Shown in pieces: positions 56,988 to 64,000 of a DNA stretch of 64,000 bases. The stretch is from Virgibacillus ndiopensis. GTDB lineage: Bacteria > Bacillota > Bacilli > Bacillales > Amphibacillaceae. The DNA lies in contig NZ_FZMZ01000005.1 of assembly GCF_900187325.1 (NCBI RefSeq), positions 930,001-994,000 on the forward strand, written 5' to 3'. The position numbers and the translations under genes are program-made. Below the pieces are notes generated by a model that was not told the DNA's origin, made no database searches, and saw only the letters and a program-made list of their open reading frames with translations. Positions within the stretch are counted from its first letter, which is position 1. Every line of letters begins with the position of its first letter.

Positions 56988-57185
56988 ATGTTGATCATGA
57001 ATCAAAGACGAATTAGAGACGAAAAGATCAACCAGCTTAAGGTTGGTCAAACGGCCTACGCCGAATCAGATGAGCTTATACGTTTAATAAAAAGAGATAT
57101 TGAAAAGAACGATTTACATGTACATTGTGATCAAACCGCTGCAGGATGCTGGTTTATTCCACTTCAAGGGAAAAAAAGTAGTTGA
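56988..57185 (+). CDS. Small basic protein of unknown function
   Basis: A 65-residue basic soluble protein (LIMNQRRIRDEKINQLKVGQ... ending PLQGKKSS) with two cysteines. AAGGAG precedes the ATG. Its place after ytrI suggests a small ORF of the B. subtilis ytz type, but I could not match it. A CATATACTA sequence about 35 bases upstream resembles a late sporulation -10 box, though without a well-spaced -35. No function can be given. Confidence 0.7.
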   Translation: MLIMNQRRIRDEKINQLKVGQTAYAESDELIRLIKRDIEKNDLHVHCDQTAAGCWFIPLQGKKSS

Positions 57186-57197
57186 ACTATTTGCTTT

Positions 57198-57365
57198 ATA
57201 AAGTGAAACTTCATTCAGTGGAGGTTTCCTTTCCTCCCCCACTGAATGTTAGTTGAACATAATCGGACCTTTACGGGCAGTTGACACCCACTTATCTTCC
57301 TTTAATTTCTTTGTAATCTTCAAGTGGAGGGGATTTACTGCCCGTTAAGGCGGGATAAAATCTCA
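57198..57365. repeat. Dispersed repeat family 2, structured copy
   Basis: Two consecutive hairpins. First, CATTCAGTGG (57212-57221) with CCACTGAATG (57239-57248). Second, ACGGGCAGT (57273-57281) with ACTGCCCGT (57337-57345), a perfect 9-bp stem enclosing CCACTT (57288-57293) with AAGTGG (57322-57327). A further CCCG...CGGG pair follows. The left half is shared with 42380-42545. It lies in the 220-base gap between a plus-strand and a minus-strand gene, upstream of a separate terminator. Confidence 0.65.
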
Positions 57366-57368
57366 CAT

Positions 57369-57403
57369 AAAATGCTGATTTCTTATTAAGAAATCAGCAT
57401 TTT
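57369..57403. terminator. Terminator downstream of nrnA
   Basis: AAAATGCTGATTTCTTA pairs with TAAGAAATCAGCATTTT (57369-57403) in a long perfect stem with U-rich ends in both directions. It starts one base after the nrnA stop. Confidence 0.9.
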
Positions 57404-57404
57404 C

Positions 57405-58352
57405 TTATTTGATAAAGGAACGGCACGCTTCATCAAGATCGCTTATAACTTGTTCAGTTTCTTCCCATGTATATACCGATGCGCCAGATGCCATTGGATG
57501 CCCACCACCATCATATTTTGCAGCAATTGTATTTACAACAGGACCTTTTGAGCGTAATCGAACACGAATCAAATCATCTTCTTCAATAAAGATTACCCAT
57601 GCTTTTATTCCTTCAATATCTCCAAGTACCCCAACTAATTGACCCGTTTCAATCGGCTTTACATCGTACTCATTCAAAATTTCTTTCGTTAAACGGATTG
57701 TACTCATTCCGGATTCGGTAAGTTTGAAATTCTGTAGAATGTATCCTCTTAACCTCGCTATATTGCCCTGTATACTATATATTCCATCATATAACTGCAC
57801 ACGATCAAAATTGTATGCTACAAGCTCTGCAGCATATTGAAACGTCTTTGTCGTTGTACTTGGAAATAAGAACCTTCCAGTATCCCCTACAATACCTCCG
57901 TACAATAGTCTGGCTGCCTCATCATTCATCTTGAATCCAGCTTCTTTTGTATGTATGTAGAATTCATAAATCATTTCACTAGTTGAGCTTGCGCTTGTAT
58001 CTACCCACATGATATCGCCATACTCATCAACATTTGGATGGTGGTCAATTTTTATTAGCTTATCCCCTTTATTATAACGATCATCATCAATTCGAGCTGC
58101 ATTAGCTGTATCACATACAATCACAAGTGCATCATTATAAGTACTGTCGTTAATTGTATCCATTCGAACTAAAAAATTTAAGGATGGATCCTCCTCACCC
58201 ACAACATATACGTTCTTCACCGGAAATGTTTGTTTGATTATTTCTCTTAATCCAGCTTGCGATCCGTAAGCATCTGGATCTGGACGCACGTGACGATGGA
58301 TAATTATCGTATCGTATTCTTTTATGGATTGTAAAATTTTTTCTATATACAT
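57405..58352 (-). CDS. nrnA: Bifunctional oligoribonuclease/PAP phosphatase NrnA
   Basis: DHH/DHHA1 phosphoesterase, 315 residues (B. subtilis NrnA/YtqI 313), which degrades nanoRNA and converts pAp to AMP. The DHH domain has IIIHRHVRPDPDAYGSQAGL at residues 16-35, VIVCDTANAARIDD (about 83), and the hallmark IDHHPN (about 106). The DHHA1 domain ends with YDGGGHPMASGAS. It is single, convergent on the small gene at 56988, and divergent from ytpI. Confidence 0.96.
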   Translation of the reverse strand: MYIEKILQSIKEYDTIIIHRHVRPDPDAYGSQAGLREIIKQTFPVKNVYVVGEEDPSLNFLVRMDTINDSTYNDALVIVCDTANAARIDDDRYNKGDKLIKIDHHPNVDEYGDIMWVDTSASSTSEMIYEFYIHTKEAGFKMNDEAARLLYGGIVGDTGRFLFPSTTTKTFQYAAELVAYNFDRVQLYDGIYSIQGNIARLRGYILQNFKLTESGMSTIRLTKEILNEYDVKPIETGQLVGVLGDIEGIKAWVIFIEEDDLIRVRLRSKGPVVNTIAAKYDGGGHPMASGASVYTWEETEQVISDLDEACRSFIK

Positions 58353-58469
58353 ATTTAAAGCTCCATTCTATAACAGGATAGTCGTCAACCTTTTATTCTG
58401 GAAAAATCGTTTAAAACAAGCTAAAATAGATAAGTGTTCCATTGAAATTTAGATACAGGAGTAGATTAT

Positions 58470-58766
58470 ATGGTTATTATACCAATCATTATTACCTTGT
58501 CACTTGTTTTGTACGTGTACTACAAGGTTGCTATATTGAGAAGTAAAGACAAATTAACGCAAAGCTATTTTAACGCAAAATCACGAATATGTCTTGGTAG
58601 CTTTGTTTTCTTTTTCGCTATCAATCAATACATATTCTATGAAACAAAACTCTCCCTTTTCATTGGTATTGTCTTATTAATTCTAGGAGCTATGCAGCTT
58701 AACCTCGGATTTAAAGAAACAAAGCATTACCGTAATGAATGGAAACGATTGAATCCAGATACGTAA
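58470..58766 (+). CDS. ytpI: YtpI family membrane protein
   Basis: A 98-residue integral membrane protein of the YtpI family with hydrophobic segments near residues 2-20, 43-58 and 62-83. The order nrnA-ytpI-ytoI matches B. subtilis. The start is an ATG for MVIIPIIITLSLVLY; the ribosome site is AGGAG. The function is unknown. Confidence 0.88.
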   Translation: MVIIPIIITLSLVLYVYYKVAILRSKDKLTQSYFNAKSRICLGSFVFFFAINQYIFYETKLSLFIGIVLLILGAMQLNLGFKETKHYRNEWKRLNPDT

Positions 58767-58787
58767 GCTTGTTGGATGTCTCAAAAC

Positions 58788-58826
58788 ATAGGGTCTGATC
58801 CTTATCACCTGAGATATCCTTTTTTT
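58788..58826 (+). terminator. Possible terminator between ytpI and ytoI
   Basis: AGGGT and ATCCT form a short stem with a G-U pair around a long loop, followed by seven T residues on the plus strand. It is weak, but it is the only candidate between the convergent genes. Confidence 0.4.
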
Positions 58827-58844
58827 ATAACCAGATTTCAGGCA

Positions 58845-60158
58845 TTATCGGTCAATTAATTGGGCCATTAATAAGCCTTTCCCAACTAATTTTCGCTCAT
58901 TATAAACTTCCACATCTATCTTCGCATAAATTCTACCTGCTTCTAACAATTTCGGTTTAATAATTAGTTTGCTTTCAATTTGTACAGGCTTGATAAAATA
59001 AACGGTGAGATTTTCTACTACCAGATCACCTTTTTTTACTTGTAATAGCAATCTGCTGCTCGCCTCTGTCATCAAGGATGTAAACACCCCGTTTGATAGG
59101 GTGCCTAATTGGTTTGTCATTTGTGGGGTTACCTCCACTTGAAAAACGCTTTGATCGTTCCCTAATGCTTCTAAGTTTCCGGAAATTATATCGTCAATAG
59201 TTTCACCAATTTGTGGCTGGCGCTGCATTTGCTGCAATGCTTTTAATACGTCTTGCCTGGACACGAGCCCTTGTAATGTATAGGCCTGATCCACTACCGG
59301 AACAACCTCAATACCTTCCCAAACCATCATGTGTGCAACATAGGCTAAGGACGTTTTCGCTTGGACTACGACAGGATTTTTGGTCATTACTTTTTCAATT
59401 GAAATGGATCTATCTTTACCAATAATATCTCTTGACGTCACCATTCCTATAACACGATTCTTTTCATCCACTACTGGAAACCTTGTGTGGAATGAAGATT
59501 CGTTTAACTCATACCACCGCTCCAAAGAGTCCTTTGCATATAAATAGAAAGATTGATCAAAAGGTGTGGATATGTCATCAACGAAAACAATCTCTTTTTT
59601 AATCAATTGATCATAGATTGCTCGGTTAATCATTGCTGCAACTGTAAATGTATCATAACTTGTAGATATGATAGGTAATTGCTTTTCATCAGCTAAACGT
59701 TTCATCTGTTCGTCCGTATCAAATCCACCTGTAATTAAAACGGCTGCACCTTCATTTAATGCTAACTCATGTGCCTTAATTCGGTTACCAACTATTAATA
59801 GAGAATCCGCTTCCGTATACCGCATCATCGCATCAAGCTGCATGGCTCCAATCACAAATTTACTCAACGTTTTATGTAATCCCGCACGTCCCCCTAGAAC
59901 TTGTCCATCTACAATATTAATTACCTCTGCAAAAGTTAGTCGTTCAAAGTTCTCTTTCTTTTTACGTTCAATACGAATTGTCCCTACACGCTCTATTGTA
60001 CTTACTAACCCTTGATTTTCAGCTTCTTTAATTGCTCGATATGCTGTACCTTCACTAACATTTAAATTTTTGGCAATTTGTCTCACCGAAATTTTATTTC
60101 CGACCCCCAAAGATGAAATGTGTTGCAAAATTTGTTCGTGTTTTGTGGGCATCTTCAT
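58845..60158 (-). CDS. ytoI: CBS domain transcriptional regulator YtoI
   Basis: A 437-residue multi-domain regulator (B. subtilis YtoI 439). In order: N-terminal helix-turn-helix (ISVRQIAKNLNVSEGTAYRAIKEA, about 22-47), a DRTGG domain with GGRAGLHKTLSKFVIGAM (about 90-108), two CBS domains (about 195-310: RFPVVDEKNRVIGMVTSRDI and VVPVVD...LQGLVSRQDV), and a C-terminal hotdog domain. It resembles SpxR of streptococci. CBS domains usually bind adenine nucleotides. I used the ATG at 60158; nearby GTG and ATG codons are alternatives. Confidence 0.94.
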   Translation of the reverse strand: MKMPTKHEQILQHISSLGVGNKISVRQIAKNLNVSEGTAYRAIKEAENQGLVSTIERVGTIRIERKKKENFERLTFAEVINIVDGQVLGGRAGLHKTLSKFVIGAMQLDAMMRYTEADSLLIVGNRIKAHELALNEGAAVLITGGFDTDEQMKRLADEKQLPIISTSYDTFTVAAMINRAIYDQLIKKEIVFVDDISTPFDQSFYLYAKDSLERWYELNESSFHTRFPVVDEKNRVIGMVTSRDIIGKDRSISIEKVMTKNPVVVQAKTSLAYVAHMMVWEGIEVVPVVDQAYTLQGLVSRQDVLKALQQMQRQPQIGETIDDIISGNLEALGNDQSVFQVEVTPQMTNQLGTLSNGVFTSLMTEASSRLLLQVKKGDLVVENLTVYFIKPVQIESKLIIKPKLLEAGRIYAKIDVEVYNERKLVGKGLLMAQLIDR

Positions 60159-60222
60159 CACCGACTTTCAACTGTACTAGTCTATTTTGTTGATTTTATT
60201 ATACAGTTGATTTGCCAGAACC

Positions 60223-60450
60223 TCAATATTTTAGCGTTTGTCTGTGATTTGAACGTTCCTGTTCCATTACAGGGGAGGTGGTCATCCGTAATAGTGTTGC
60301 AAAATTTGCTCCTACCACAAATAAAAATAAGACTAACCATACACCCCAAAAGATTACTTCTATCTGTGATGTTGCTTCTGGAATAAGTGGCCAGGCAAAA
60401 TATAAGAAAAAACATGCTAACAACAAACGTAAAACTGCATAATGACGCAT
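60223..60450 (-). CDS. Small membrane protein
   Basis: A 75-residue protein, MRHYAVLRLLLACFFLYF..., with two hydrophobic segments (about 5-24 and 30-52) and a basic, polar C-terminus (ERSNHRQTLKY). AGGAGG precedes the ATG. A longer overlapping frame (60182-60457) lacks these features. It stands alone between ytoI and the pilus-like operon. Its role is unknown. Confidence 0.75.
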   Translation of the reverse strand: MRHYAVLRLLLACFFLYFAWPLIPEATSQIEVIFWGVWLVLFLFVVGANFATLLRMTTSPVMEQERSNHRQTLKY

Positions 60451-60520
60451 GAATCATTCCTCCTTTTATTATAATAAATATGATAGTTTAGCTTATTTAA
60501 GAACAAATGTGAAGGTAAAC

Positions 60521-60556
60521 AAAACAGGATAACCTAATAAATAGTTATCCTGTTTT
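60521..60556 (-). terminator. Terminator of the pilus-like operon
   Basis: AAAACAGGATAAC and GTTATCCTGTTTT (60521-60556) form a 13-bp perfect stem with a ten-base loop; U residues follow on the minus strand. It overlaps the last gene's stop codon. Confidence 0.9.
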
Positions 60557-61088
60557 AATCGGCAGTATAATACGTTGTATATGTTACAGTAAGATTTATA
60601 TCGTTTTTATTTTTATCCAAATTGATGGTATCGATCGTTAATAAATTTTCACTGTTTTGCATGGCAATTAAAAAAGTATTCATTTCATCTAAATTATTAG
60701 CAGTTGCTTCTAATGAATAATTGTCACTGTTTACACCAACTGGTAAATCCTTCTCGGATTGTCCTTCCAGCCCTACAAATTGCAGTGATAGTATCATAAC
60801 ATTAGATGAAGTTGCTAATTTTTGAATATGACGGAGCGTATTATCAGGTGCTTTTTGCTTTGGTAGTTGCACTGTTATATTTTTATCATCTTGTTCTAAA
60901 TTCCGATTCAATTGCTCTTCCAATTTGTTCAATTGCTTATCATACATGTCTTCCTGTTTTTCTACTGCATTTAGCTCAGCTTTCAGGGGATTAATGATGA
61001 CTACATATGAAATTCCATAAACGATAAAACCAGCAACAATTAGTCCAACTAATATAAACGTATGCTTTTTTGACCAATCCTTAATCAT
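60555..61088 (-). CDS. PilO-like type IV pilus assembly protein
   Basis: A 177-residue protein with one helix (about residues 9-31), a coiled-coil region (about 35-65, rich in Lys/Glu/Gln) and a C-terminal alpha/beta domain starting near 85. This is the PilO layout, in which PilN-PilO heterodimers form the inner-membrane alignment complex. The start ATG at 61088 was chosen over an upstream TTG that abuts the ribosome site. The gene overlaps pilN by eight bases. Identity rests on architecture and position. Confidence 0.75.
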   Translation of the reverse strand: MIKDWSKKHTFILVGLIVAGFIVYGISYVVIINPLKAELNAVEKQEDMYDKQLNKLEEQLNRNLEQDDKNITVQLPKQKAPDNTLRHIQKLATSSNVMILSLQFVGLEGQSEKDLPVGVNSDNYSLEATANNLDEMNTFLIAMQNSENLLTIDTINLDKNKNDINLTVTYTTYYTAD

Positions 61089-61614
61089 TATTACCAAGCT
61101 CCTCTACCAGTTTATCTTTATCAAAAACGATGGTTAAAGTTGCCTGGTAACCAGACTCAGTCTTACTGACATTCGTTAATTGCGTATCTAGTGTAAAATT
61201 TTGCTCTAAAATTTTTGATACGTAATCCGCTGCAAACTGCATCCCCGTAAATTCAGCAACAATAACAGCCTGATTTTTTTCTATTTGTTGATAATGTATT
61301 AATTGATTTTCATTTGGTAATAACGCAAGCAAATACTGATATAATGCAACATTCGGTATTACACTTGATTGTATAGCAAAAATATTATGTTTCATTTGCT
61401 GGTGTTCCGCAATATGTGAATCATATTTTTTTAGCGCATTTTCATTATGTACTAGCCTTTCATTTACTGAATCGATTTTATCTGTATAATGACTTTTTTG
61501 TATGTATGCAACCCCTACAGCAAAAATCATCAAGAAAACAAATATAAATCCAAGAATAAATGGGGCAATAATTTTTTGTTGTTGTTTTTCTAGAAAATTA
61601 ATTTCAGTGTTCAT
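61081..61614 (-). CDS. PilN-like type IV pilus assembly protein
   Basis: A 177-residue protein beginning MNTEINFLEKQQQK, where the N-terminal EINFLE motif is the PilN peptide that binds PilM. A helix follows (about residues 16-40), then a coiled coil and a small alpha/beta domain. It lies between the PilM-like and PilO-like genes, as in type IV pilus operons. GGGG precedes the ATG. Confidence 0.8.
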   Translation of the reverse strand: MNTEINFLEKQQQKIIAPFILGFIFVFLMIFAVGVAYIQKSHYTDKIDSVNERLVHNENALKKYDSHIAEHQQMKHNIFAIQSSVIPNVALYQYLLALLPNENQLIHYQQIEKNQAVIVAEFTGMQFAADYVSKILEQNFTLDTQLTNVSKTESGYQATLTIVFDKDKLVEELGNND

Positions 61615-61629
61615 CTATATTTCCCCATT

Positions 61630-62538
61630 TCACACATCTTGTTTCAATGCTAATCCAAGAACATCAACGTACTTTTTTGCTAATTCTTCTTCCTCAAAGC
61701 TGTATATTGGAAGTGTTACTGTATTACTAAGTACGGTTTTAACAGAATCCAAGTATAGAAAATCGCCAGACAATACTAGCATATTTATCGTTGCCTCACC
61801 CTTAGTAATAGAAAACTGATAAAAATCAACTATTCGATTAATTTCAATTACAAATTCATTGATAACTTGATTTGCTGTTTCTGCATTTAATGTCACATCG
61901 TTCGTTACTATTTTCATATATCTTGTAAAAATCGCTTTATCCTGTTTAAAAGCTGTTAACACAAGAGCATCATGATTCCAATGAATGTGTAAGATATGTT
62001 CATGTTTAGCCTGCCTATGCATGTAATAATAACGAAAAACAGATAGCGATGTAAGGTCTGCAACTACTGATTTAAGACCGGATTCTGCAAATACATCCTC
62101 AAAAGCTGCTATTTTTTCTTTAGGGTAAGCATACAGCAGGATGTTTCTATTTTTTTCATCTACTTCTAAAAATTCAATTGAAATTGCAGGATTAGGAAAT
62201 GGTAAATAAAAACGATTACCAATTTGTGTATGAATATACCCTAATGCCTCTGCTTTTGAAAGGGAGGCTGGAATCTCTAATTGACGGATAACTACTGTAT
62301 CATCAGGTACACAAAAATTAAGTCTTTTCCGTTTCCAATTATGTTGTTGAACAAGATTTTTCATTATTTCTGTAAAAACAAGCTTATTTACAATCGTTCC
62401 ATCTTTAATCGTGTCTTTTGGCAATTCAACCTCACCATGTGTAATCAAACCGTCATTAGTTGGATTTTTATGGTATGTATAACGTAGAACACGGTTTGTA
62501 ATAACGATGTTCACCCTACCATTATTGACCAATCTCAT
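61630..62538 (-). CDS. PilM-like actin-fold pilus assembly ATPase
   Basis: A 302-residue soluble protein of the PilM (FtsA/actin-fold) type, expected to bind the N-terminus of PilN on the cytoplasmic face. Segments typical of the family are LLYAYPKEKIAAFEDVFAE (about residue 117) with a following VVADLTSLSVF, and EINRIVDFYQFSI (about 222). The nucleotide-binding residues are not strongly conserved. The ATG at 62538 has GTAGGTG seven bases upstream; a GTG three codons earlier is less likely. Confidence 0.78.
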   Translation of the reverse strand: MRLVNNGRVNIVITNRVLRYTYHKNPTNDGLITHGEVELPKDTIKDGTIVNKLVFTEIMKNLVQQHNWKRKRLNFCVPDDTVVIRQLEIPASLSKAEALGYIHTQIGNRFYLPFPNPAISIEFLEVDEKNRNILLYAYPKEKIAAFEDVFAESGLKSVVADLTSLSVFRYYYMHRQAKHEHILHIHWNHDALVLTAFKQDKAIFTRYMKIVTNDVTLNAETANQVINEFVIEINRIVDFYQFSITKGEATINMLVLSGDFLYLDSVKTVLSNTVTLPIYSFEEEELAKKYVDVLGLALKQDV

Positions 62539-62551
62539 ATTTTGCACCTAC

Positions 62552-63307
62552 TTACATAAATGAATTAAAGTACCAATCCAGTAATGAATCACCATAATAA
62601 TAGCTTACTAGGGCAGCAATTATTATATATGGACCAAACGGAACTGGCTGTTTACGATCAATAACTTTAAATAAAATCAGAAGTATACCAACAATAGCAC
62701 CGAACATACAGGAAAGAAAAAATACGAGTAAAACATTTTTAATCCCTAATACAATGCCTAAAACACCAAACAATTTCATATCACCTGCACCCATACCTCC
62801 TCGGCTTATAAATATCACAGAAGCAATGATAACGAACCCAATCACTGCTCCTAAGATTGCCGACCACCATGGGTCAAGCGGCTGCATAAAACGGATGATA
62901 ATGAACAATGGCAGGAAAAATAATAGTACGTTGTCTGGTATGATCATATATTTACTATCAGAGACGAATAGAATCATCAACATTGATACGAATAATAAAG
63001 CAATAACTAATTCCGAAGTTAAACCAATCGTAACGTAACTTAACGCAAAAAGAAAACCTGTTAATAGCTCAACCAATGGGTATATCAGGGAAATTTTTCC
63101 TTTGCAATGATGGCATTTACCGCCCTGCAGAAGATACGACAAAACAGGGATAAGCTCAAACCACGATAAAATATGATTGCATTGCGGACAAATGGAACGA
63201 TCATTAGTGAATGGTAGCCTTTTAGGAACACGCAGGCCAACAACATTGAAGAAAGAGCCGAATGTTAGGCCGAGAAGGAATAAAAATATAATCATTATTA
63301 TATTCAT
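62552..63307 (-). CDS. comC: Prepilin peptidase (ComC/PilD type)
   Basis: A 251-residue aspartyl prepilin peptidase and N-methylase with about eight helices. The N-terminal domain has a zinc-binding pair of CxxC motifs (CPQC near residue 40 and CHHC near 64). Peptidase aspartates are in VSDSKYMIIPDNV (about 115) and GGMGAGDMKLFG (about 173, with the GxGD motif). It processes the pilin next to it and could also serve competence pseudopilins; B. subtilis ComC has 248 residues. Confidence 0.92.
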   Translation of the reverse strand: MNIIMIIFLFLLGLTFGSFFNVVGLRVPKRLPFTNDRSICPQCNHILSWFELIPVLSYLLQGGKCHHCKGKISLIYPLVELLTGFLFALSYVTIGLTSELVIALLFVSMLMILFVSDSKYMIIPDNVLLFFLPLFIIIRFMQPLDPWWSAILGAVIGFVIIASVIFISRGGMGAGDMKLFGVLGIVLGIKNVLLVFFLSCMFGAIVGILLILFKVIDRKQPVPFGPYIIIAALVSYYYGDSLLDWYFNSFM

Positions 63308-63344
63308 TAGTAGGCACCTTTTTCTTGTGAAATTAAATTTAATA

Positions 63345-63376
63345 AACGCCCAGCAATCAACTGTTGCAAGGGCGTT
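63345..63376 (-). terminator. Hairpin between pilin and prepilin peptidase genes
   Basis: AACGCCC (63345-63351) and GGGCGTT (63370-63376) form a 7-bp stem with a nested GCAA/TTGC pair. U residues after it on the minus strand are interrupted by A. It may reduce read-through from the pilin gene so that pilin is made in excess. Confidence 0.65.
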
Positions 63377-63397
63377 ATCTATTGATTAATAATTCTA

Positions 63398-63784
63398 TTA
63401 TTCTTTTGTAGTAGGTTCTTTTGTAGTAGATTCTTTAGTAGTTTCTTTTGTATAAGTAATTTTATCATTCTCTTTTTTTACATTTCCAGAATAAACTTTG
63501 CCGTCTTCATTAGGAACTTCTGGAATTTCTTCTAAATATCCTTTTGTTACTAATTCAGAAACAGAAAGAGGCAATTCTTCTCCACTCACATCCGCCAATC
63601 TACCAGCATTCTCTATCAGCTTAATATTTGCTTCATCAGCTTTTTCCTTCGAATCCCCAACAACATTTCCAATAGTAGGTACTGCTATCGCAACAATAAT
63701 AGCTAATATAGCAATGACCGCTAGTAACTCAACCAATGTAAATCCCTTTTCTTTTTTAAGCACCTTTCTTAACCGTTCGAGCAT
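63398..63784 (-). CDS. Type IV pilin-like protein with Thr-Lys-Glu tail
   Basis: A 128-residue class IV prepilin. The leader MLERLRKVLKKEKG ends in Gly and is followed by FTLVELLAVIAILAIIVAI, with Phe+1 and Glu+5 as required for processing and assembly. A globular domain (about 45-105) follows. The last 21 residues (ending TTKE) are a repetitive Thr/Lys/Glu segment. The ATG at 63784 follows GGTGGGGG; a GTG four codons earlier lies on that site. It is upstream of its own peptidase gene and probably has its own promoter near 63916. Confidence 0.93.
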   Translation of the reverse strand: MLERLRKVLKKEKGFTLVELLAVIAILAIIVAIAVPTIGNVVGDSKEKADEANIKLIENAGRLADVSGEELPLSVSELVTKGYLEEIPEVPNEDGKVYSGNVKKENDKITYTKETTKESTTKEPTTKE

Positions 63785-63915
63785 AAAGACCCCCACCTTT
63801 AAATAAATTATTCATTTATGTAAATTAAGTCGACCGGTTGCACTACTTACTCCAGATTTCCCAAGTGCCCAAATAGAGAAAATCTATCATCATATCCTAC
63901 TTTTTTCCTATATAC

Positions 63916-63921
63916 ATTATA
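63916..63921 (-). promoter_or_regulatory. Candidate -10 box of the pilin gene
   Basis: TATAAT on the minus strand, with a poor -35 region. The 130-base leader to the pilin contains nothing else I can name. Confidence 0.4.
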
Positions 63922-63951
63922 CTCGTTAACTCAACAAAAATCTATAACTTT

Positions 63952-64000
63952 CTACTGAATTTTTTCAAATAAAGAAAACATTGGGATTACTACCGCAGCA
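63952..64000 (-). CDS. C-terminal end of a PilC-like pilus membrane protein (partial)
   Basis: The minus-strand frame entering from the right edge encodes about 15 residues (AAVVIPMFSLFEKIQ) and a TAG stop. This hydrophobic end with an IPMF-type turn fits the last helix of PilC/GspF membrane platform proteins. The position directly upstream of the pilin gene supports it. The match is short, so the call depends on the neighbouring sequence outside the window. Confidence 0.5.
   Translation of the reverse strand, partial: AAVVIPMFSLFEKIQ

Noticed and set aside
60182-60457. 91-codon frame overlapping the small membrane protein at 60223-60450
   Set aside because: The 75-residue frame has the AGGAGG site and a coherent membrane topology; the longer one does not.

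Overview
The window is chromosomal DNA from a low-GC, spore-forming member of the Bacillaceae. Gene content and order follow the Bacillus subtilis chromosome closely: lcfA-yshE-mutS2-polX-cvpA-zapA-rnhC, pheST, ysgA-sspI, ysdC-ysdB-ysdA, infC-rpmI-rplT, thrS-ytxC-dnaI-dnaB-nrdR-speD-gapB, coaE-mutM-polA, phoPR, mdh-icd-citZ, ytvI-fxsA, pyk-pfkA, accDA, ytsJ-dnaE, ytrHI-nrnA-ytpI-ytoI. The spore genes (sspI, ytrH, ytrI, ytxC) and two families of dispersed intergenic repeats suggest a halotolerant genus such as Virgibacillus, Oceanobacillus or Lentibacillus. That placement is an inference and was not tested.

Layout. 1-13.3 kb (mostly minus): fatty-acid activation, DNA repair and cell-division genes, RNase HIII, and phenylalanyl-tRNA synthetase behind a T-box. 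13.3-19.4 kb (plus): a non-conserved insert holding a membrane-anchored protein of unknown function, a three-gene ABC-2 type exporter and a lytic transglycosylase, with a copy of the same dispersed repeat near each end. 19.4-26.5 kb: ysdC, a dimeric dUTPase, ysdB behind a sigma-W type promoter, membrane proteins, the infC-rpmI-rplT operon behind an L20-type attenuator, and thrS behind a T-box. 26.5-36.8 kb: replication initiation (dnaB, dnaI), nrdR, speD, gapB with paired CcpN-type operators, then coaE, mutM and polA. 36.9-52.4 kb: phosphate two-component system, the citrate branch of the TCA cycle, glycolysis end (pfkA, pyk), acetyl-CoA carboxylase and malic enzyme with a FadR-type regulator. 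52.5-60.5 kb: dnaE, sporulation genes ytrHI, nrnA, ytpI and ytoI. 60.5-64 kb: a type IV pilus-like operon (PilC end, pilin, prepilin peptidase, PilM, PilN, PilO), not part of the B. subtilis neighbourhood.

How it works together: most of the window is housekeeping. The most informative regulatory points are the CcpN-type inverted repeat at gapB, the FadR/GntR-type palindrome just downstream of the ytsJ promoter next to its probable regulator gene, the sigma-W and sigma-E promoters, and the attenuators of pheS, thrS and infC. The least conventional parts are the type IV pilus-like operon, the 13.8-18.5 kb membrane-protein/exporter cassette, a PhoR without its extracytoplasmic domain, and a structured dispersed repeat at 57.2 kb with a degraded relative at 42.4 kb. 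I see no tRNA, rRNA, CRISPR array, prophage or insertion sequence.
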